A stretch of DNA of 64,000 bases from Leptolinea sp. (GCA_012798535.1 JAAZMZ010000050.1:1-64000), one strand, 5' to 3'; positions 1-9,320 are shown, counted from the stretch's first letter. Notes: generated from the sequence alone by a model not told the origin. Numbers and translations: made by a program.

Positions 1-492
1 CATGCCCATTGCGGCAGCCCGCCGGGCAGTGGCAGATCCGATACGTCCAATCCCGACGACACCCAGCGTCTTGCCGTTTAATTCAACGCCTTCCAGTTCC
101 TTTTTCAACCATTTGGCGTTCTTCATGGCGGCATCCGCCCGGGGAATCTCGCGAGAGATGGCGAACATCAGACCAATGGCCAGTTCAGCTACCGCAAGAG
201 TGGTTGCCAGCGGTGAATTGACCACGATCACATTGTGGCTTTTTGCGGCAGCCAGATCAATATTATCCACACCAACTCCCGCCCGGCCGACCACTTTCAA
301 CCTGCCAGCGGCATCGAACACGGCCGGGATGACCTTTGTCCGTCCGCGGACGATAATGGCGTCATATTCACCCGCCACTTTCAACAGATCTTCTGCTGAA
401 ATTCCCGGTTGATCGGTAACTTCAGCTTTTAAGCGCAAAATCTCCTTCCCATTTTCTTCCAAACCATCTGTCAACAATACTTTCCAGGTCAT
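1..492 (-). CDS. serA: D-3-phosphoglycerate dehydrogenase, N-terminal part (cut by window edge)
   Basis: This enzyme oxidises 3-phosphoglycerate with NAD+ in the first step of serine synthesis in the cytoplasm. Only the first 164 codons lie in the window, and the frame stays open to base 1. The start at 492 is an ATG with an AGGAGGG ribosome site about six bases upstream. Visible are the substrate-domain motif GRAGVGVDNID (residues 69-79) and the Rossmann dinucleotide motif GIGRIG (147-152), both typical of the 2-hydroxyacid dehydrogenase family. A start MTWKVLLTDGL and the spacing between these motifs fit SerA better than glyoxylate reductases, but the C-terminal ACT domains that would settle this lie outside. 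Confidence 0.87.
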   Translation of the reverse strand, partial: MTWKVLLTDGLEENGKEILRLKAEVTDQPGISAEDLLKVAGEYDAIIVRGRTKVIPAVFDAAGRLKVVGRAGVGVDNIDLAAAKSHNVIVVNSPLATTLAVAELAIGLMFAISREIPRADAAMKNAKWLKKELEGVELNGKTLGVVGIGRIGSATARRAAAMGM

Positions 493-591
493 GGCTGTTC
501 CCTCCTCGCGTAATTGATTTTCCTTTGGTGTTTCAGATAATTCTACCGCAAGTGACCTGCAGATTTCCACACTCAGAGTAAAATCAAGCCC

Positions 592-1164
592 ATGTTTCCG
601 TTGAACTACAATCCACGCATGCTGGACAGCGAGCCAATGATACGCTGCCAATTACACGAATGCCAGGCTGCATGCTGTCTTTATGGTGTCTGGATTGATT
701 GGGCGGAAGCGCAAAAGATAAAGCAATTCGCCGCGTTGATCATACCGGAGATGCTAATCGACTGGCGGGATCCGAATACCTGGTTCGACGGACGTCAAGA
801 CCTGGACAGGCACGCCCCTACCGGGAAGGTGATTCACAGCCGGGTGGTGGAAAATCCAAGACACTATGGCGGATCAGCCTGCGTATTTCTGCGTGGCGAT
901 CATAAATGTGCCCTGCAGACGGCAGCATTACGCTCCGGCAGGCACCCGTGGGATTTCAAACCGTTCTATTGCATCCTGCATCCCCTGGATCTGGATGAAA
1001 ACGGCCGGATCACACTGGATGAGACCGGCCTTCTTCTGGATGAACCCGGCTCTTGCCTGCGGCCATCTAAAATCAAGATACCTCTGGCGGTCACATTCGA
1101 ACCGGAACTGCGGTATTTATTAGGAGAGGAAGCCTACCAGAAACTAATGTTACTCGTGACGTAG
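592..1164 (+). CDS. DUF3109-like cysteine-cluster protein
   Basis: A 190-residue cytoplasmic protein with no signal peptide. The cysteines are arranged as in DUF3109/YkgJ-type metal-binding proteins: CQLHECQAACC near residues 19-29, then a C-x8-C pair (ACVFLRGDHKCALQ), then FKPFYCILHP and GSCLRP. Families with this pattern are thought to hold a zinc or iron-sulfur centre, but their function is not known. The last 15 bases overlap convergently with the end of the ABC permease gene on the other strand. No good ribosome site precedes the ATG at 592, so a start a few codons away is possible. The DUF3109 assignment rests on motif resemblance only. Confidence 0.5.
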   Translation: MFPLNYNPRMLDSEPMIRCQLHECQAACCLYGVWIDWAEAQKIKQFAALIIPEMLIDWRDPNTWFDGRQDLDRHAPTGKVIHSRVVENPRHYGGSACVFLRGDHKCALQTAALRSGRHPWDFKPFYCILHPLDLDENGRITLDETGLLLDEPGSCLRPSKIKIPLAVTFEPELRYLLGEEAYQKLMLLVT

Positions 1165-2376
1165 AGCCTCGACCGGCTGTAAACCGGCTGCCCGATTGGC
1201 CGGATAAATTCCGAAGAATAACCCGACGGCCGTCGAGAAAATGGTGGCCAGAAGAATGGCGTTCATACCTACCACAGGTGTGAAAACCGTGCCCGAAGCG
1301 GCGGCAACTTTTTCTACAATGAACGCGATCAACCAGCCCAGACCGATTCCGATGATTCCACCGAAAAGGCTCAGGAGCGAGGATTCGACAAGGAACTGGA
1401 TCAAAATATCCGATTTCTTTGCGCCCAGTGCTTTCCGCAGACCGATCTCACGGGTGCGTTCTGTGACCGATACCAGCATGATGTTCATGATCCCGATACC
1501 ACCAACCAGCAGTGATATAGCCGCAATGCCACCCAGGAAGATGGTCAACACATTAGTGATGGAACTGACCATACTCACCGCGGATTGCTGGGAGATTACC
1601 TGAAAATCGTCTTCCCCGGCGCGGGTGCGGTGCCGGGTACGCAGAATGTTAGATATTTCTTCCGTTGCCTGATTGACCGTCTCGGCGGAGGCAGCCTGCA
1701 CAACGATCATATCCACTGAATTGCGGGTACGGCGGATCATGCGGGCCTGTGCGGTAGTCAACGGGATCATAATCAGGTCATCCTGGCTGCCAAATGCCCC
1801 ACCGCCTTTCGGTTTCAAAACGCCGACAATACGGAATGGTTGTCCTTCAATGCGGATAGTCTCTCCAACCAGCGCTTCCCGCCGGTTGAACAATTTATCG
1901 GCCACATCCACACCGATCACTGCCACGGATGCCTGTCCTAATAAATGTTCTTCGGTGATTCCTGAACCTTCAAGGTATTCATAATTGCTGATCTTGATAT
2001 AACCGGGCGTAACGCCATCTACCGACGTGGATTTCTTTTCTTTCGCATAAGTGACCTGAAGCCGGTTGGAAAGAACCGGTTCCGATACCAGAACAGAAGG
2101 CGCCAGTGTGTCATCTTTCAATGCGGCAGCATCCAGCATAGTGAGCGGTTTGATATTGCGAATCTCAGCCTGCTGATTTCCGCTGGCCACAAAGATCAAA
2201 TTGGTCCCCAATCCGCTGATGGTGCTCGTGATGTAGGTTTGAGCGCCTTCGCCGATGGCCAGCATGGCGATAACCGCCGCCACACCGATGACAATTCCAA
2301 GAATCGTCAGACCGGAACGGAGTTTATTGGCACTTAATGTTTCCATTGCCTCGAGAAATGACTCTGCAATATTCAT
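1150..2376 (-). CDS. MacB/FtsX-type ABC transporter permease
   Basis: A 408-residue membrane subunit of a type VII (MacB/LolC-like) ABC transporter. One membrane segment lies near residues 20-45, followed by an extracytoplasmic MacB_PCD-type domain of roughly 230 residues, then three membrane segments in the last 125 residues (starting around TIFLGGIAAISLLVGGIGIMN shortened: GGIGIMNIMLVSVTERTREI is the family's signature cytoplasmic loop with the TERTREIGLRKALGA motif). It is the last gene of a five-gene minus-strand operon and its ATG overlaps the ATPase stop by one base (TGATG). Such permeases move lipoproteins, peptides or antimicrobial compounds mechanically with an adaptor protein. The substrate cannot be read from sequence. 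Confidence 0.88.
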   Translation of the reverse strand: MNIAESFLEAMETLSANKLRSGLTILGIVIGVAAVIAMLAIGEGAQTYITSTISGLGTNLIFVASGNQQAEIRNIKPLTMLDAAALKDDTLAPSVLVSEPVLSNRLQVTYAKEKKSTSVDGVTPGYIKISNYEYLEGSGITEEHLLGQASVAVIGVDVADKLFNRREALVGETIRIEGQPFRIVGVLKPKGGGAFGSQDDLIMIPLTTAQARMIRRTRNSVDMIVVQAASAETVNQATEEISNILRTRHRTRAGEDDFQVISQQSAVSMVSSITNVLTIFLGGIAAISLLVGGIGIMNIMLVSVTERTREIGLRKALGAKKSDILIQFLVESSLLSLFGGIIGIGLGWLIAFIVEKVAAASGTVFTPVVGMNAILLATIFSTAVGLFFGIYPANRAAGLQPVEALRHE

Positions 2377-3053
2377 CAGCTCTCCACGATCAAACCATCT
2401 TTAACCCGGATAATGCGTTGGGTTTGATTGCCAACCGCGGAATCATGGGTCACAATGATCACAGTCACGCCATCTTCACGGTTAAGTTTCAACAACAGAT
2501 CCATGATCTCTTTCCCTGATTTTGAATCCAGGTTTCCTGTTGGTTCGTCTGCCATAATAATGGCAGGGTTGTTCACCAAAGCCCGGGCAATCGCCACGCG
2601 TTGTTGTTGACCACCCGAAAGCTCGAATGGTTTATGATGTAAGCGGTTACCCAGTCCCACTATATCCAGGGCTTTTCTTGCCATATCAGCCCGCTCCGAG
2701 CCCACTCCGGCATATCTTAATGGCAGTTCCACATTAGTCATAGCCGTCGCACGCGACAGGAGATTGAAACTTTGAAAAATGAAACCAACTTTGCGGTTGC
2801 GGATCAATGCTAATTGATCATCATTTAGATCGGAGACTTTCTCTCCGTCCAGAAAATAATCACCATCCGTCGGGCGGTCCAGACAACCAAGGATATTCAT
2901 CAAGGTGGATTTCCCGGAACCGGAAGGTCCCATGATCGCCACAATTTCTCCACGATCTACCGTGATGGAAACGCCGTTCAGGGCGCGCACTTCCACTTCA
3001 CCCATCTGATATATCTTGGTGATTTCCTCAGTAAGAATTACATGATCGGCCAT
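2376..3053 (-). CDS. MacB/LolD-type ABC transporter ATPase
   Basis: A 225-residue nucleotide-binding subunit that powers the adjoining FtsX-type permease. Walker A (GPSGSGKST), the Q-loop region (FIFQSFNLLSRATAMTNVELP, family-typical), the signature LSGGQQQRVAIARAL and Walker B (IIMADEPTGNLD) are all intact. The phrase PTGNLDSKSGKEIMDLL is characteristic of the MacB/LolD/FtsE group. It sits between the second adaptor gene (22 bases upstream) and the permease (one-base overlap), so the three proteins are very likely made together as one exporter. Confidence 0.92.
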   Translation of the reverse strand: MADHVILTEEITKIYQMGEVEVRALNGVSITVDRGEIVAIMGPSGSGKSTLMNILGCLDRPTDGDYFLDGEKVSDLNDDQLALIRNRKVGFIFQSFNLLSRATAMTNVELPLRYAGVGSERADMARKALDIVGLGNRLHHKPFELSGGQQQRVAIARALVNNPAIIMADEPTGNLDSKSGKEIMDLLLKLNREDGVTVIIVTHDSAVGNQTQRIIRVKDGLIVES

Positions 3054-3075
3054 ACATGAACCCGTGTTTCTATCC

Positions 3076-4476
3076 TCAGTCCACGAACATATTCATGGTG
3101 GGCGGATTGAGAATGATCAAGTCACCTTCTTTCACATCACCGGAAATGATCTGGCTGGTCGTATCAGAGCTGGCGCCAATGGTGATATCCACGGGCATTG
3201 GCATATTGTTTTTCAGCACATATACTACCCGTTTTCCTTCTTTCATCCGGACACAGCTATTGGGAACAACCAGAATGTCGTCTATCTGATTCACCACAAT
3301 ATTGATGGCGGAGGTCATTCCCGGTTTAACACTGGCATCCGCGTCTGAGATTTCGACAGTCACGGTGAAGTTCACCACACCCTGTACGGCAGTGCCGACA
3401 CTACCGACTTCGGTTACAACTGCGTTGTAAGTTTTCTCCGGGATGGCATCAAATGTCATGGTGGCTTTTTGTCCAACCTTAATGGAATTGATATCCACTT
3501 CCGTAATCTCGACATCTGCGTAGAGATGTGAAAGGTCATCGATCCGGAAGCCGGTAGTCGTCATGGATACCTGGTCACCAACCTTGGATTTGACATCCGT
3601 AATCGTACCGGCAAAAGGCGCTTCAATGTAGGCCATTTTCAGTGTGGCCTCAGTGGCTGCCACTTTAGCTTTGGCTGCCGCGATATCTTCGGGATCGGCT
3701 CCGGCTTTCAGACGATCATATTCGCGCTGCGCGTCTTTGACTTTCGATTCGGCTAGCGCTAGATTGGCGTCGATCTCCGCCTGTTCCAGTTCATCGGGAT
3801 AACTCTTGGCATAGTTGTAGTTTGCCAGGGCGGTTTCGATTTTTTGTTGGGCAGCAGAGTATTTGGCTGTGGCCGCCGCTCTGATGGGATTATCTTCCGC
3901 CATATACCGCGTCCCATCATAATCGGATTTTAGATCTTCCAATTCTTCCTTCGCCAGGACGTAATTGGCATAGGCCGAATCGATGACACTCTGATCCGCT
4001 TTGGTGAATTTTTTGCTCTCCCGTTTTTCTTTGGCATCATCCAGGTTTTTCAAGGCAACGGCTAACGCCTGTTCGGCCTGGGAGGTCGACAGGCTGGATT
4101 TCTCAAGGTTTTCCAAATTGCGTTTGGCTGTAACCAGTTCTGCCTGCGCCAGTATGATTTGTTGTGAAAGTGATGTCTGTGCCAGTTCTGCCAGGCGGGT
4201 ATTTTTAGTGACAAGATCACCGACTTTCACGAAAATTGAATCAACCGTTCCTGTCGTCTGCCAGTTAAGGACGGCGGTCTGTTTCGCGCGGACAGTTCCT
4301 GTTGCCCCGACAGTAGCCGTTAGAGAACCACGTGCTAGCGGTTCGGTCTTGTACATGGAATTGGCGGTTGTCTGGGTTTTCTGTACTTGCCTAATAACAA
4401 GAAATGCTCCTGCCAGTAGCAATACAAAAACAACAGGAATCCAGATTTTTTTATGAGAAAAGAACTTCTTGAGCAT
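3076..4476 (-). CDS. HlyD/MacA-family membrane fusion (adaptor) protein
   Basis: A 466-residue adaptor anchored by one N-terminal membrane segment (about residues 12-29). It shows the usual order: a split lipoyl-like half (VGDLVTKNTRLAELAQTSL), a long alpha-helical hairpin rich in A, E, K and Q (about 110-280), the second lipoyl half (IEAPFAGTITDVKSKVGDQV), then beta-barrel and membrane-proximal domains. It has an excellent ribosome site, AAGGAGG, overlapping the stop codon of the upstream sortase-fusion gene. In MacAB systems the adaptor stimulates the ATPase and receives substrate outside the membrane. No TolC-like partner is encoded nearby, as expected for a single-membrane cell. Confidence 0.87.
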   Translation of the reverse strand: MLKKFFSHKKIWIPVVFVLLLAGAFLVIRQVQKTQTTANSMYKTEPLARGSLTATVGATGTVRAKQTAVLNWQTTGTVDSIFVKVGDLVTKNTRLAELAQTSLSQQIILAQAELVTAKRNLENLEKSSLSTSQAEQALAVALKNLDDAKEKRESKKFTKADQSVIDSAYANYVLAKEELEDLKSDYDGTRYMAEDNPIRAAATAKYSAAQQKIETALANYNYAKSYPDELEQAEIDANLALAESKVKDAQREYDRLKAGADPEDIAAAKAKVAATEATLKMAYIEAPFAGTITDVKSKVGDQVSMTTTGFRIDDLSHLYADVEITEVDINSIKVGQKATMTFDAIPEKTYNAVVTEVGSVGTAVQGVVNFTVTVEISDADASVKPGMTSAINIVVNQIDDILVVPNSCVRMKEGKRVVYVLKNNMPMPVDITIGASSDTTSQIISGDVKEGDLIILNPPTMNMFVD

Positions 4477-4486
4477 TGCTGCCTCC

Positions 4487-6484
4487 TTAACTTTCCGGAA
4501 TGACTTCTACCAGCGCCGCGCGGATCACTGTCCGCCATAAATATTCCCCGCTGGCTTCATCAAACCCCTGACAGGTGATCAATGTGATCCAGCTTCCTTC
4601 TTCATGGCGAAAAGCGCTGCGGTCATCCGGTGTGACGCGTTCGACGGAGCGAACACGGTATATATATGAATTTCCCCAGGCATGGATTTCGATGGGGTCG
4701 TCAAATTTCAGGCTGGATAGATTGGCAAAGGGCCCGGGTTTCCCGTTGGGAAGAGAGACATGAGCTGTGATCACTGAGTTGCCATCATACGTGGGAAAAG
4801 CAGTTCCCTGCAGATACCCGGCCTGATTCCATAACCAGGTCAAATCCCATCCTTTATTGCTGGGGAGCACTCCGACCACATCTGTTTGAACACGCAAGTT
4901 CGGAATCGACAGACGAATTCCGTTCATGTCCTGGTACTGTCGTTCTATGGGTTGTGGTTTTATGGCAGTTATCCGATTTGGTGCGAACCCGGTAGCCGGC
5001 ATGAAGAAATTACCGTCCACCTTCCATATCTCCGCTCCGATTTTTCCATCCGTTGCACTGAAGAAAAGAGTTCTATCAATCGCAGCAAAACTATGCGGAT
5101 TCGATGTCCGCCAACCACTGTACAGATCTGCCACGCGGATGGTGGTGTATTCTTCATATGGTGGTTCGCTCATATAAAGTTCCCGTCCATAGACGCCGTC
5201 ATCTGCGGTGAAGAAAAGTGTGGTACCGATCGCTGTCAATTGCCGGGGATCAGAAGCTCCCTTTCCTTCGCTGATGTCTGCAACAATGTTTGTGTGGTCG
5301 GCATCATAGGGAGGGACGCTTTTCCATAATTCTGTCCCGGCGATTCCCTCATTGGCGGTAAAGAAGAGAGTGGTGCCAACCGCTGTCAGATTGCGTGGAT
5401 TGGAACTTCCAAAACCGTCAAAGATATCATCCACAATGAATGTAGAGGTTGGCTCGTAGGGCGGCTTTGAGATGTATAACTCATTTCCGCTATAACCGAT
5501 ATTCCCTGAAAAGAACACATAGGAACCGATAGCGGTGATCCAATCCGGCTGAGTGTCATTGATGGTATAGATGAGCAGGTTCTCCGGTGGATCGCCGATG
5601 ATATCTGTCACCCGCACGGCTCCGCCGTAGGGCGGTTCCAGTTTATACAGTTCATGCCCCGATTCGCCATCATTGGCAGAAAAGAAAATCGTGTTATCCA
5701 CGAGGGTTAGATCATATACTTCCGCATCGCCATTTTTGGCGATATTCGTGCATTTAATGGCTGTCCCCGGGGTGTATTCCGGATCGCTTCGCCAGATTTC
5801 TGTTCCGGTGGAATCACCGGCGATATAGAACAGCATCCAGCCCAGACGGGTTAATTCGCGTGGATTTGATCCGTGGGCGCCCGGCCAGATATCAGCAACC
5901 AGATCAATGGACTGATAGGGAGGAGACGTGCGGAAAATCTCGCGGCCGTGCTGTCCATCATCTGCCGTGAAGAAAACAGCATTGCCGATCATCACAAAAT
6001 TGGCCGGATCAGAATCCCCGTTCTCGTTCAGATCGGCGACACGGCGGGTGGAAGAGGCGTTGTAAGGTGGTTCAGAAACCCACAATTCAATGCCGGCGTC
6101 ATCTTTTGCGCTGAAAAAGACCAGATTTCCAAATCCTTTGATGTATTTGACATCCGAACTGAGATAACCAGGGTTGATATCCTTTACCAGTTCGGCCTTT
6201 GTATAAGGGGAAGGAAGTTTCCAGAGCTCGCGGCCGTAATTCCCATCCACGGCGCTGAAGAACAGGGTAGTGCCAACAAAGGTGAGGTATTCCGGTGAAG
6301 AGCTGCTGGAGCCTTTCCAGAGATCTATCACATTCGCCGGAGGAGTGTCGCTATCCTTTACCATCGGCGGAGCTGCCGTGACGGTGTTCGCGGGTATGAA
6401 GGATGCCAGCAGCATTAACAGCACTAAATTGCAGAAGAGTCGTTTCTTCAGGGCAATGCGGGGTAATCTGATCATCTGTCTCAT
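4487..6484 (-). CDS. Secreted ELW-repeat protein with C-terminal sortase domain
   Basis: A 665-residue protein with a signal peptide (hydrophobic residues 18-30, likely cleavage after VTAA near 38). Residues 55-490 hold nine imperfect repeats of about 48 residues; the conserved core reads like GTTLFFTADDGVYGRELY followed by SEPPY, resembling the ELWxxDGT propeller-type repeats. After the repeats comes MPATG (495-499) and then a sortase fold (about 505-662) with the expected triad: His575 in TAHVSLPNG, Cys638 in TLITC and Arg651, the same Cys-to-Arg spacing of 13 as SrtA (C184-R197). There is no C-terminal membrane anchor. It lies between two adaptor genes; its ATGA start overlaps the upstream stop by four bases, so it is translated as part of the exporter operon. 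Sortase assignment is firm on motifs; the role of the repeats is unknown. Confidence 0.78.
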   Translation of the reverse strand: MRQMIRLPRIALKKRLFCNLVLLMLLASFIPANTVTAAPPMVKDSDTPPANVIDLWKGSSSSSPEYLTFVGTTLFFSAVDGNYGRELWKLPSPYTKAELVKDINPGYLSSDVKYIKGFGNLVFFSAKDDAGIELWVSEPPYNASSTRRVADLNENGDSDPANFVMIGNAVFFTADDGQHGREIFRTSPPYQSIDLVADIWPGAHGSNPRELTRLGWMLFYIAGDSTGTEIWRSDPEYTPGTAIKCTNIAKNGDAEVYDLTLVDNTIFFSANDGESGHELYKLEPPYGGAVRVTDIIGDPPENLLIYTINDTQPDWITAIGSYVFFSGNIGYSGNELYISKPPYEPTSTFIVDDIFDGFGSSNPRNLTAVGTTLFFTANEGIAGTELWKSVPPYDADHTNIVADISEGKGASDPRQLTAIGTTLFFTADDGVYGRELYMSEPPYEEYTTIRVADLYSGWRTSNPHSFAAIDRTLFFSATDGKIGAEIWKVDGNFFMPATGFAPNRITAIKPQPIERQYQDMNGIRLSIPNLRVQTDVVGVLPSNKGWDLTWLWNQAGYLQGTAFPTYDGNSVITAHVSLPNGKPGPFANLSSLKFDDPIEIHAWGNSYIYRVRSVERVTPDDRSAFRHEEGSWITLITCQGFDEASGEYLWRTVIRAALVEVIPES

Positions 6485-7887
6485 TTTCCCGCGCCCTGAG
6501 ATGCCATTACCTGGGGATTGGTCACCAGCGCATCGCCTTCATGCAGATCACCGGATTTCAATTCACTATACATATCTGATATTAAACCAAGTTCCACCGG
6601 TATTTGTTGGACTTTATTTTCACGAAAAACGTATACTGAGTATTCTTTCTTTTTGGCCTGTAATGCGCTATTGGGAATAAGGATGACATTTTCCACCTTT
6701 TCCACCTCGATGGATGAGGCGGCTGTCATTCCCGGTTTGATGGAAGCATCTGGATCCGTGATTTCGCAGGTTACTGTGTAGTAGATATTATCCTGATCAT
6801 CCTGGTTGATCTTACCGATCTCTGAAACAACTCCCTCGAAGGACTTTCCCGGTATGGCATCAAAAGAGAAAGTGACTGCCTTACCCGGTTTGATTTTGTT
6901 GATATCCACTTCTGAGACCGAAATATCCAGGAACATGTGTGAAGAATCGATCAGAGTGAGAGCTTTATCTCCCGATTTGACAACGTCGCCTTCAAGCAAT
7001 CGTGAATCGATGACGGTTGCTGCGATCGGTGCCGTAATTCTGGTGAGGTTGATCTGTGCCTGCAGGGCATCCACATTGGATTGTGCGGCGGCCAGATCGT
7101 CAGGATCGGGTTTATTTTTTACCCTGTCCCAATTTCTCCGTGCATCTGCCAGCTTCGATTCAGCCACTTTTAATTCTGTATCCGCGATCTTGATGTCTTC
7201 AGGTAAAGGTTTATTTTGTGCATACTGGAAATTCCACAGCGCCCAATCGTAATTCTTTCTGGCAAGGGAAAGCTGGGCGGTGATCTGCGCTCTGTTTACA
7301 TCATCTTCCGGTTGATCCTGGACAAAGGCAAAAACCTCTTCCATTTTTTTCAGGTTAGATTTTGCCTGAAGATAGGATGCTTCTGCCGCCATGAGATTTG
7401 TATCGCTGGCATTGCGTTGATTCATCAATTCCCGTTTGTCCCGGGCTTTATCAACCTCGATCTCGGCTTTTGCCAGGTCTTCTTTGGCCTGAGTACGCTT
7501 TTGATCTGAAATATTTAGATCATTTAGGGCTCTCTGTGCAGCAGGCAGTTCTTCAATGGCCTGCAAAATCGAAGATTCCAGTGAAGTCTGGTCCAATTCC
7601 ACAAGCACGTCACCGGCTTTAACCGTATCATTATTCTTGACGTGAATGTTGCCTATGATTCCTCCGGTCATCCAGTTGAGTGTGACAAGCTGGTTTGGCC
7701 GCACCTTGCCTGTGGATCCGACCCGAGTGGTCAATGTACCCCGGGTGACCGGGGTTGTGGTCACACCCTCGGGAAGCGGCGATCGAGAAGATTGACGATA
7801 CTTGTTAACAAAAAAAATACCGCCGGCAACAAGCAGCAAAAGTAGAAGAACGATGTAAACGCCAACCTTTAGTCTTTTTGATTTCAC
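6481..7887 (-). CDS. HlyD/MacA-family adaptor protein (first gene of operon)
   Basis: A 468-residue adaptor with a GTG start, an N-terminal membrane anchor (about residues 8-28), a lipoyl half (VKNNDTVKAGDVLVELDQTS), a long helical hairpin (about 105-275), the second lipoyl half (RITAPIAATVIDSRLLEGDV) and a C-terminal beta-barrel region with PGMTAASSIEVE. It is a clear paralogue of the other adaptor in the same operon, sharing the LNWMTGGI/LNWQTTGT and EVDINKIKPGK/EVDINSIKVGQ segments. It is the first gene of the operon and overlaps the sortase-fusion gene by four bases. Having two adaptors for one ATPase and one permease is unusual; they may form a mixed ring or serve different steps. Confidence 0.85.
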   Translation of the reverse strand: MKSKRLKVGVYIVLLLLLLVAGGIFFVNKYRQSSRSPLPEGVTTTPVTRGTLTTRVGSTGKVRPNQLVTLNWMTGGIIGNIHVKNNDTVKAGDVLVELDQTSLESSILQAIEELPAAQRALNDLNISDQKRTQAKEDLAKAEIEVDKARDKRELMNQRNASDTNLMAAEASYLQAKSNLKKMEEVFAFVQDQPEDDVNRAQITAQLSLARKNYDWALWNFQYAQNKPLPEDIKIADTELKVAESKLADARRNWDRVKNKPDPDDLAAAQSNVDALQAQINLTRITAPIAATVIDSRLLEGDVVKSGDKALTLIDSSHMFLDISVSEVDINKIKPGKAVTFSFDAIPGKSFEGVVSEIGKINQDDQDNIYYTVTCEITDPDASIKPGMTAASSIEVEKVENVILIPNSALQAKKKEYSVYVFRENKVQQIPVELGLISDMYSELKSGDLHEGDALVTNPQVMASQGAGK

Positions 7888-7991
7888 GAAGATTGTATCC
7901 CAAGGAAATATCGATTTCCGAATTTTTGATGTTTATCAGAACAATTGAACGTTATGGAAACTATTATAATCATATCTAAATTGAGGCTTGA

Positions 7992-9320
7992 GTGTATAAC
8001 CGGTACTTACAAAACTTTTACAATTCATATAACTTTACAGGTTATTTAAAGAATATACGTATCTGCTTTCGGATAGGTTTCAACTTTTTGCTGGGTATTT
8101 TATTAATATCTTCAGCAACGATAGAAATCCACGAATACCCGGAAAAGGTGCGACAATTCACCCATACCATTGAGTTTGACTACGTAGAATGGACACTGGA
8201 CGCGATCTGGCAGAAGATGCTGCAATCCGCCGTCAGCCTGGAAGATTACCTGCCCGCCAAGCAGCCGTCGGAAATCATTAAAAAATCTATGACGACACAG
8301 GCACAGATCACACAGTTGCAGGCGGAACTTTCCTTATTGTTCTCAGATCCAAATATCCAAAATAAGACGACCGCCATGGCGCCGGTCCAACAGCAATTGG
8401 ATCAAATGATGAAAAACAAAAGCCAGCTTGCGCCCCTGGTGGAATCGTCCTTGCAGAAGCAGGTCGGCGCAATCTTGGTAGAAAATGGATTTACAGTCCT
8501 CGGGCAGCCATTTCCACCGGTGTTGTACCATTCGACTCCGCTTCCCATGGCATTGATTGTCTCACCACGGGACAAAATCCAACAGGATGCCAATATTTCA
8601 CTGCTGTCTGATATGTCAGCCGGTGACATGGCTGCCCTGGAAGATCGTGTGATGCATGATCTGGATGTTTCTGCCCTGGTGGTACCGGTCGGAGGCGTGG
8701 GAGTGTATCCAACCATGGTTATGGCGACTTCGGATCTTTCGTATCTGGTAGAAACGATCGCCCATGAATGGACGCATAACTTCCTGACCCTCAGACCTTT
8801 GGGGATCAATTACGATATCAACGCTGAATTACGAACCATCAATGAAACAACGGCTTCCATCGTTGGAAATGAGATCGGTCAACAGGTCATCCGCAGGTAT
8901 TATCCAGAGCTTTTGCCATCAGAACAACCGCAGGAAGAGAAGAATGAGGATTCTCCCAAAGGAACTCTGGTCGAGCAGGAAGCCTTCAATTACAGGAAAG
9001 AAATGCATACCACCCGTGTTCAGGTGGATGAATTTCTGGCGGCCGGCAAGATCGATGAAGCCGAAAAGTATATGGAAGTCAGGCGACAGTTCTTCTGGGA
9101 AAATGGATATCCCATTCGTCGATTGAACCAGGCGTATTTTGCCTTCTACGGTGCGTATGCTGATACGCCGGGTGGAGCAGCCGGAAAAGATCCAATAGGT
9201 CCGCAGGTACGGGCTTTCCGCAGTCAATCTCGTAGTTTATCCGAGTTCCTGGAAAAGATCTCCTGGATTACCAGTTTCGAACAGTTGAAATCCATGGTGA
9301 CCGAACAACCGGCCGAATAA
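7992..9320 (+). CDS. Membrane-anchored HEXXH putative zinc metallopeptidase
   Basis: A 442-residue protein, not of a family I can name. A membrane segment lies at about residues 27-46, so most of the chain should be outside the cytoplasm. The zinc-peptidase motif HEWTH is at 258-262 in the context VETIAHEWTHNFL, followed by INETTASIVGNEIG about 24-37 residues later, which could supply the third glutamate ligand as in gluzincins. A glutamate/lysine-rich stretch precedes a helical C-terminal region. The start is a GTG at 7992 with GAGG five bases upstream; no clear ATG alternative keeps the membrane segment. It faces away from the adaptor operon, from which it is separated by about 100 bases. 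Confidence 0.6.
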   Translation: MYNRYLQNFYNSYNFTGYLKNIRICFRIGFNFLLGILLISSATIEIHEYPEKVRQFTHTIEFDYVEWTLDAIWQKMLQSAVSLEDYLPAKQPSEIIKKSMTTQAQITQLQAELSLLFSDPNIQNKTTAMAPVQQQLDQMMKNKSQLAPLVESSLQKQVGAILVENGFTVLGQPFPPVLYHSTPLPMALIVSPRDKIQQDANISLLSDMSAGDMAALEDRVMHDLDVSALVVPVGGVGVYPTMVMATSDLSYLVETIAHEWTHNFLTLRPLGINYDINAELRTINETTASIVGNEIGQQVIRRYYPELLPSEQPQEEKNEDSPKGTLVEQEAFNYRKEMHTTRVQVDEFLAAGKIDEAEKYMEVRRQFFWENGYPIRRLNQAYFAFYGAYADTPGGAAGKDPIGPQVRAFRSQSRSLSEFLEKISWITSFEQLKSMVTEQPAE

